16,094 bases of DNA from UBA1367 sp040268355 (GTDB taxonomy: Bacteria > Actinomycetota > Coriobacteriia > Coriobacteriales > Atopobiaceae), in contig JAWRIT010000070.1 of NCBI GenBank assembly GCA_040268355.1, positions 1-16,094 on the forward strand, read 5' to 3'. The stretch's first letter is position 1. Each line of letters opens with the position of its first letter. Shown one piece after another: positions 12,887-16,094 of the stretch. The notes beneath the pieces are model-generated. The model was not told where the DNA came from, made no database searches, and was given only the letters and a program-made list of their open reading frames with translations. Both the position numbers and the translations under genes were made by a program.

Positions 12887-13321
12887 ATGCGCTATCTGCT
12901 TCTGGTCAGTCACGGGACGATGGCCCCCGGCGTGCACAGCGTCCTGCGCATGCTGCTCGGCGAGCGAGACTGCGTGCTCAGCCACTCCATGGAGGACGGC
13001 GTCTCAGCGGACGAGTACGTGGCGCAGTTGCGCGAGGTCGTTGCACCCATCACCGCAGACGACTCGGTCGTCGTGCTCGGGGACATCGTGGGAGGCTCCC
13101 CGCTCACCAACGCGCTCAACGCGCTGACCGAGCTCGGCCTCCTGCCGCGGACCATCGCGTTCGGCGGCCTCAGCCTCCCCATGGCAATCAGCGCTCTCAT
13201 GGCCATCGAGGACGATCTCGATGACGCGACCCTTATCGACAACGTGGTGAGCGAGGCACGTGAGGGGGCGCGTCAGATCGAGCTCGCGCTCGACGACGAC
13301 GAGGACGAAGAGGATCTATAG
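12887..13321 (+). CDS. PTS mannose-family EIIA (separate)
   Basis: This 144-residue cytoplasmic IIA has phospho-His H9 in LLVSHGTMA and the VVVLGDIVGGSPLTNAL motif (about 62-78), as in the mannose/fructose/sorbose family. The frame is open from 12830, but the ATG at 12887 with AAAGGAG places the His at the usual position 9. It ends in a strongly acidic tail (DDDEDEEDL). It is the first gene of the second PTS operon, with IIB 32 nt downstream. Substrate cannot be read from the sequence. Confidence 0.93.
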   Translation: MRYLLLVSHGTMAPGVHSVLRMLLGERDCVLSHSMEDGVSADEYVAQLREVVAPITADDSVVVLGDIVGGSPLTNALNALTELGLLPRTIAFGGLSLPMAISALMAIEDDLDDATLIDNVVSEAREGARQIELALDDDEDEEDL

Positions 13322-13353
13322 GGCTTTCAAACCGCACGTGAAGGGAAGGAACC

Positions 13354-13851
13354 ATGATTTCGTTCGTTCGTATTGACGACCGCATGATCCACGGTCAGAC
13401 GGTCACCCGCTGGAGCCTGGAGTATCCCTGCGACGGCATCATCGCCGTGAACGACGTCGCAGCGAGTAACCCCGTGCTCAAGGCCGCCTACAAGGGAGCG
13501 GCACCCGAGAAGAAGATCTTCGTCTGGACGATGGATCACTTCAAGGAGAACGCCGACAAGGTGCTCTCCAGCAAGACCCGCTACTTCCTCATCACCAAGA
13601 ACCCGCTCGACATGAAGAAGATCCTCATCGACTTCGGCTTTGTGCCCTCCGACGTCAAGCGGGTCAACGTTGGACCCTGCAACGACCGCCCCGGCACCAT
13701 CAAGCTGGGCAACAACCAGTCGATCACGCCCGAGGAGGCCCAGGCCTTCGAGGACATGACCAAGGCCGGTTACACCGTCGAGTTCGCGCTGATCAAGGAG
13801 GCGGCCATCGGCGAGTGGCCCAAGTTCCGCAGCCAGTTTGACGTCAAATAG
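13354..13851 (+). CDS. PTS mannose-family EIIB (separate)
   Basis: This 165-residue cytoplasmic IIB receives phosphate on H13 in FVRIDDRMIHGQTVTRW, the family's characteristic start. The middle (RYFLITKNPLDMKKIL) and C-terminal region fit the fold, but it diverges clearly from the IIB domain of operon 1, so the two systems probably handle different sugars. The ATG is preceded by GAAGGGAAGG. A 99-bp gap with two hairpins separates it from IIC, the longest gap in this operon. Confidence 0.92.
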   Translation: MISFVRIDDRMIHGQTVTRWSLEYPCDGIIAVNDVAASNPVLKAAYKGAAPEKKIFVWTMDHFKENADKVLSSKTRYFLITKNPLDMKKILIDFGFVPSDVKRVNVGPCNDRPGTIKLGNNQSITPEEAQAFEDMTKAGYTVEFALIKEAAIGEWPKFRSQFDVK

Positions 13852-13857
13852 GGAACG

Positions 13858-13918
13858 ACCCATGGGCCATTCGCTTGGTGGGCGGGCCCATGGGTGCAAA
13901 CGCGGCCCTCACGGGCCG
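13858..13918 (+). promoter_or_regulatory. paired hairpins between IIB and IIC of PTS operon 2
   Basis: ACCCATGGGCC (13858-13868) and GGCCCATGGGT (13885-13895) form a perfect 11-bp stem with a 16-nt loop. CGGCCC/GGGCCG (13903-13908/13913-13918) forms a second stem with a TCAC loop. No T-run follows. Such structures inside operons often protect or process mRNA and set different subunit amounts; partial attenuation is also possible. Confidence 0.7.
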
Positions 13919-13950
13919 GCTCGTGGCAAGTATACGTTAGGAGGAGCACC

Positions 13951-14814
13951 ATGGGTATCTCTATGGTCCAGGCCGTCCTACTTGGCCTGTTCGCATGCCT
14001 CGCATCCCTTCCGGGCATGGGTGGCACCACCGTTGGTAATTACACGCTCGGCCGTCCCCTCGTTGGTGGCCTGGTCGTCGGCCTGATCCTGGGCGACATT
14101 CGGACCGGCATCATCGTGGGCGCCGCGATCCAGCTCGTCTACATCGCGCTGGTGACCCCCGGCGGCACCGTCTCCGCCGACGTCCGTGCCGTCACCTACA
14201 TCGGCATCCCCTTGGCCATCCTGGCCATTCGCGCCCAGGGCCTCGACCCCAGCTCCGAGGCGGCCAGCGGCCTGGCGGCCTCGCTCGGTGCGGCCGTCGG
14301 CACGCTGGGCACGGTCCTGTTCTACGGCACGGCCACCATGAACCTCGTGTGGCAGGGCATCGGCTGGAAGGCCGTGGACGGCGGCAAGTGGGAGACCATC
14401 AAGAAGACCGTTCCGCTGGTCGACTTCGTGCTGCCCTGGATCAGCCACATCGTGTTCTCCTTCATTCCCACCGTCGTCATCTGCCTCGCTGGCGAGTCGA
14501 TGGTCGGCCTGATGAAGGACTACCTGCCCATGGACGGCGTCGCCATGAAGACCCTCTTCACCGTGGGCTCGCTGCTTCCCGCCGTCGGTGTCGCCATCCT
14601 GTGCAAGCAGGTCATCCAGAAGCCGCTCGACTGGGTCACCTTCGGCTTTGGCTTCACCCTGGCCGCGGTCATGGGCTGCAACCTGATCGCGTCCGCGCTC
14701 ATCGCCGTGTTCTTTGCACTGATCAACTTCAAGGTCGAGCAGCTCAAGCTCGCCCGTCCCGCCATCGCTGCCGCCGACGCGGCGTTCGACGATGAGGAAG
14801 AGGAGGACATCTAA
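13951..14814 (+). CDS. PTS mannose-family EIIC
   Basis: This 287-residue polytopic membrane subunit is the sugar channel of the second system. Visible features are the N-terminal hydrophobic VQAVLLGLFACLASL, TLGRPLVGGLVVGLILGDI (family motif), and AAIQLVYIALVTPGGTVSAD. The expected family spacing of helices follows. It is clearly different from the ManY-like IIC of operon 1. The frame extends upstream through the hairpins, but the ATG at 13951 with TAGGAGGAG is the true start by SD and by protein length. The C-terminus is acidic (FDDEEEEDI), echoing the acidic tail of IIA. Its stop overlaps the IID start by 1 nt. Confidence 0.92.
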   Translation: MGISMVQAVLLGLFACLASLPGMGGTTVGNYTLGRPLVGGLVVGLILGDIRTGIIVGAAIQLVYIALVTPGGTVSADVRAVTYIGIPLAILAIRAQGLDPSSEAASGLAASLGAAVGTLGTVLFYGTATMNLVWQGIGWKAVDGGKWETIKKTVPLVDFVLPWISHIVFSFIPTVVICLAGESMVGLMKDYLPMDGVAMKTLFTVGSLLPAVGVAILCKQVIQKPLDWVTFGFGFTLAAVMGCNLIASALIAVFFALINFKVEQLKLARPAIAAADAAFDDEEEEDI

Positions 14815-15644
14815 TGGCTGAGAAGAAGGTTTCCGCTGGTGTGCGCAACAGCGCATTCCTCCGCTGGATCTACGGCAACCTGACCTGCTTCTCGCAGGAG
14901 CACATGCAGACGTTCGGCTACCTCGCCGCCATGCTGCCGGTTGTCGACGAGCTCTATGACAATGACGAGGAGAAGGTCCAGGCCCTCTCCACCTACCGCA
15001 CGTTCTTCAACACCGAGCCGCAGATCGGCACCATGGTCGTCGGTCTGACCGTCGGCCTGGAGGAGGCCCGCGCCAACGGCGAGCCCCTCGATGACGACAC
15101 CATCAACGGCATCCGCGCCGGCCTGATGGGCCCGCTCGCCGGTCTGGGCGACTCCATCATCGTCGGCACCTTCATCCCCATCCTGCTGGGCATCGCGCTG
15201 GGCCTCTCTGACGGCGGTAGCCTGCTCGGCCCGCTGTTCTACATCGTGGTCTGGAACCTCGCCATGTACTTTGGCATGAAGTTCGCCTTCGACCAGGGCT
15301 ATGAGCTTGGCGGCTCTGCCGTCGAGGCGCTCGTCGGCCCGCAGTCCGCGGCTCTGCGCGACTCCATCGTCATGGTCGGCACCATGGTCATCGGCGCCGT
15401 CGCCGCGACGTGGATCAACATCACCACGGCCCTCAGCTTCCAGTTCTCCGCCGACAGCGGGCTGGTGCTGCAGGACACGCTCGACTCCATCTATCCCAAG
15501 GCCCTCAACTTCTTCTTCGTGTGGCTGTGCTGGTGGCTCATGACCAAGCGCAAGATGTCACCGACCGTGGTGATGGGTCTGCTCGTGGTGATCGCGCTGG
15601 TGGGCGTGCTGGTCGGGTTCTTTGATCCGGGTCTGTCCTACTAG
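14814..15644 (+). CDS. PTS mannose-family EIID
   Basis: This 276-residue membrane partner of the second IIC has the family landmarks FGYLAAMLPVVDELY (about 34-48), TYRTFFNTEPQIGTMVVGLT (about 60-79), EEARANGEPL, GLMGPLAGLGDSII (about 103-116) and terminal hydrophobic helices. It starts by TAATG overlap with the IIC stop, with GAGGAGG inside the IIC tail, so the two membrane subunits are translationally coupled. No terminator is seen directly after it; the small membrane gene follows at 27 nt. Confidence 0.94.
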   Translation: MAEKKVSAGVRNSAFLRWIYGNLTCFSQEHMQTFGYLAAMLPVVDELYDNDEEKVQALSTYRTFFNTEPQIGTMVVGLTVGLEEARANGEPLDDDTINGIRAGLMGPLAGLGDSIIVGTFIPILLGIALGLSDGGSLLGPLFYIVVWNLAMYFGMKFAFDQGYELGGSAVEALVGPQSAALRDSIVMVGTMVIGAVAATWINITTALSFQFSADSGLVLQDTLDSIYPKALNFFFVWLCWWLMTKRKMSPTVVMGLLVVIALVGVLVGFFDPGLSY

Positions 15645-15671
15645 CGGGCACCGAAAGACGGAGTGGGCGAG

Positions 15672-16025
15672 ATGAGCTTGCGCGAGCTGTTTCGGCGAGA
15701 CGGTGAGGGGCCTTCCCTGTACCGCCGCGCCTGGTCCAAGACCGATGACCCGCTCGTGGCCGAGGCTCGCTCGCAGACGCTGGCGATCCAGCGGCTGGAG
15801 GTATGGCTTCGCCTCGCCTACTCCGCCCTTGCCGGGGCGGCGCTCCTGACGTACTGGGGCTTTGCCGGAGACGGCAGCACGACGTTCGGCGTCGTCGGCG
15901 TCCTGGTGGCCGCCCTTTCGTTCGCCTGCGTGGTGGTGCTGCGCACCGGCATCGCCCATGGGCGCCGCAACGTCATGGCGATGCTCGACGAGCTGGAGCA
16001 GCGCAAGGACGAGCGTTCTCCCTAG
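15672..16025 (+). CDS. small two-helix membrane protein of unknown function
   Basis: I do not recognise this 117-residue protein. It has a basic/polar N-terminus of about 40 residues, helices at about 43-64 (LEVWLRLAYSALAGAALLTY) and 72-92, a short basic stretch, and a charged C-terminus (MLDELEQRKDERSP). The two-helix hairpin predicts both ends in the cytoplasm. An in-frame GTG at 15663 is possible, but the ATG at 15672 has GGAGTGGG at suitable distance. It lies 27 nt after the PTS IID gene with no terminator between, so it may share the PTS transcript; a role in transport is not implied. Confidence 0.7.
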   Translation: MSLRELFRRDGEGPSLYRRAWSKTDDPLVAEARSQTLAIQRLEVWLRLAYSALAGAALLTYWGFAGDGSTTFGVVGVLVAALSFACVVVLRTGIAHGRRNVMAMLDELEQRKDERSP

Positions 16026-16075
16026 CGCAGCGCAGTCGACCATTAGTCACCTGCGTTGTGCTGGTTCCTTCCCTT
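16024..16075 (+). terminator. terminator hairpin at end of PTS2/membrane-gene transcript
   Basis: AGCGCAGCGCAG (16024-16035) pairs with CTGCGTTGTGCT (16051-16062) as a 12-bp stem with two G-U pairs and a 15-nt loop. It overlaps the stop codon and is followed by GGTTCCTTCCCTT. Confidence 0.65.
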
Positions 16076-16094
16076 GGGGGGGGGGGGGGGGGGG
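16076..16094. repeat. poly-G run at window end
   Basis: Nineteen consecutive G end the window. At a contig edge this is most likely a base-calling or assembly artefact of two-colour sequencing, though a true homopolymer cannot be excluded from sequence alone. Confidence 0.9.

Overview
The window reads as a high-GC chromosomal segment of an anaerobic actinobacterium of class Coriobacteriia (Olsenella/Atopobium/Collinsella relatives). This is inferred from GC-rich coding DNA, short SD-led operons, several mannose-family PTS genes, and the pairing of a stand-alone AICAR transformylase with a PurO-type IMP cyclohydrolase. No database search was possible. It looks like a whole contig: the left edge begins in a copy of a short repeat and the right edge is a run of 19 G.

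Region 1 (1-4905) is a divergent regulator/transporter module. A LanF-like ABC ATPase and an unusually large permease (two fused, duplicated halves) run on the minus strand. An OmpR-type response regulator and a sensor kinase run on the plus strand. The 183-bp gap between them carries a spaced direct repeat, a stem-loop and a candidate promoter. The 3' end of each arm carries the same 28-bp palindromic repeat, one copy after the permease and two tandem copies at the kinase stop codon, always in the same orientation relative to transcription. This looks like a peptide-antibiotic sensing and immunity unit.

Region 2 (4998-6098) holds a short peptide deformylase homologue, in which the catalytic Glu of HExDH is Met, followed 3 nt later by an RsmJ-type rRNA methyltransferase.

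Region 3 (6172-8260, minus strand) is a purine operon for the last two steps to IMP. It has a candidate promoter, a ZTP (pfl) riboswitch, an intrinsic terminator that overlaps the end of the aptamer, purO, and a transformylase-only purH. The ligand sensed (ZMP/ZTP) derives from the operon's own substrate AICAR, so the circuit is self-explanatory.

Region 4 (8290-16094) carries two complete mannose-family PTS permeases flanking an AraC-type regulator on the minus strand. The first is manXYZ-like (fused IIAB, IIC, IID). The second has separate IIA, IIB, IIC and IID, with two strong hairpins between IIB and IIC. Both PTS upstream regions share an 11-bp word, a candidate common operator. The long spacer at 8290-8815 contains a 16-bp imperfect dyad and other inverted repeats. 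A small two-helix membrane protein and a terminator close the window.
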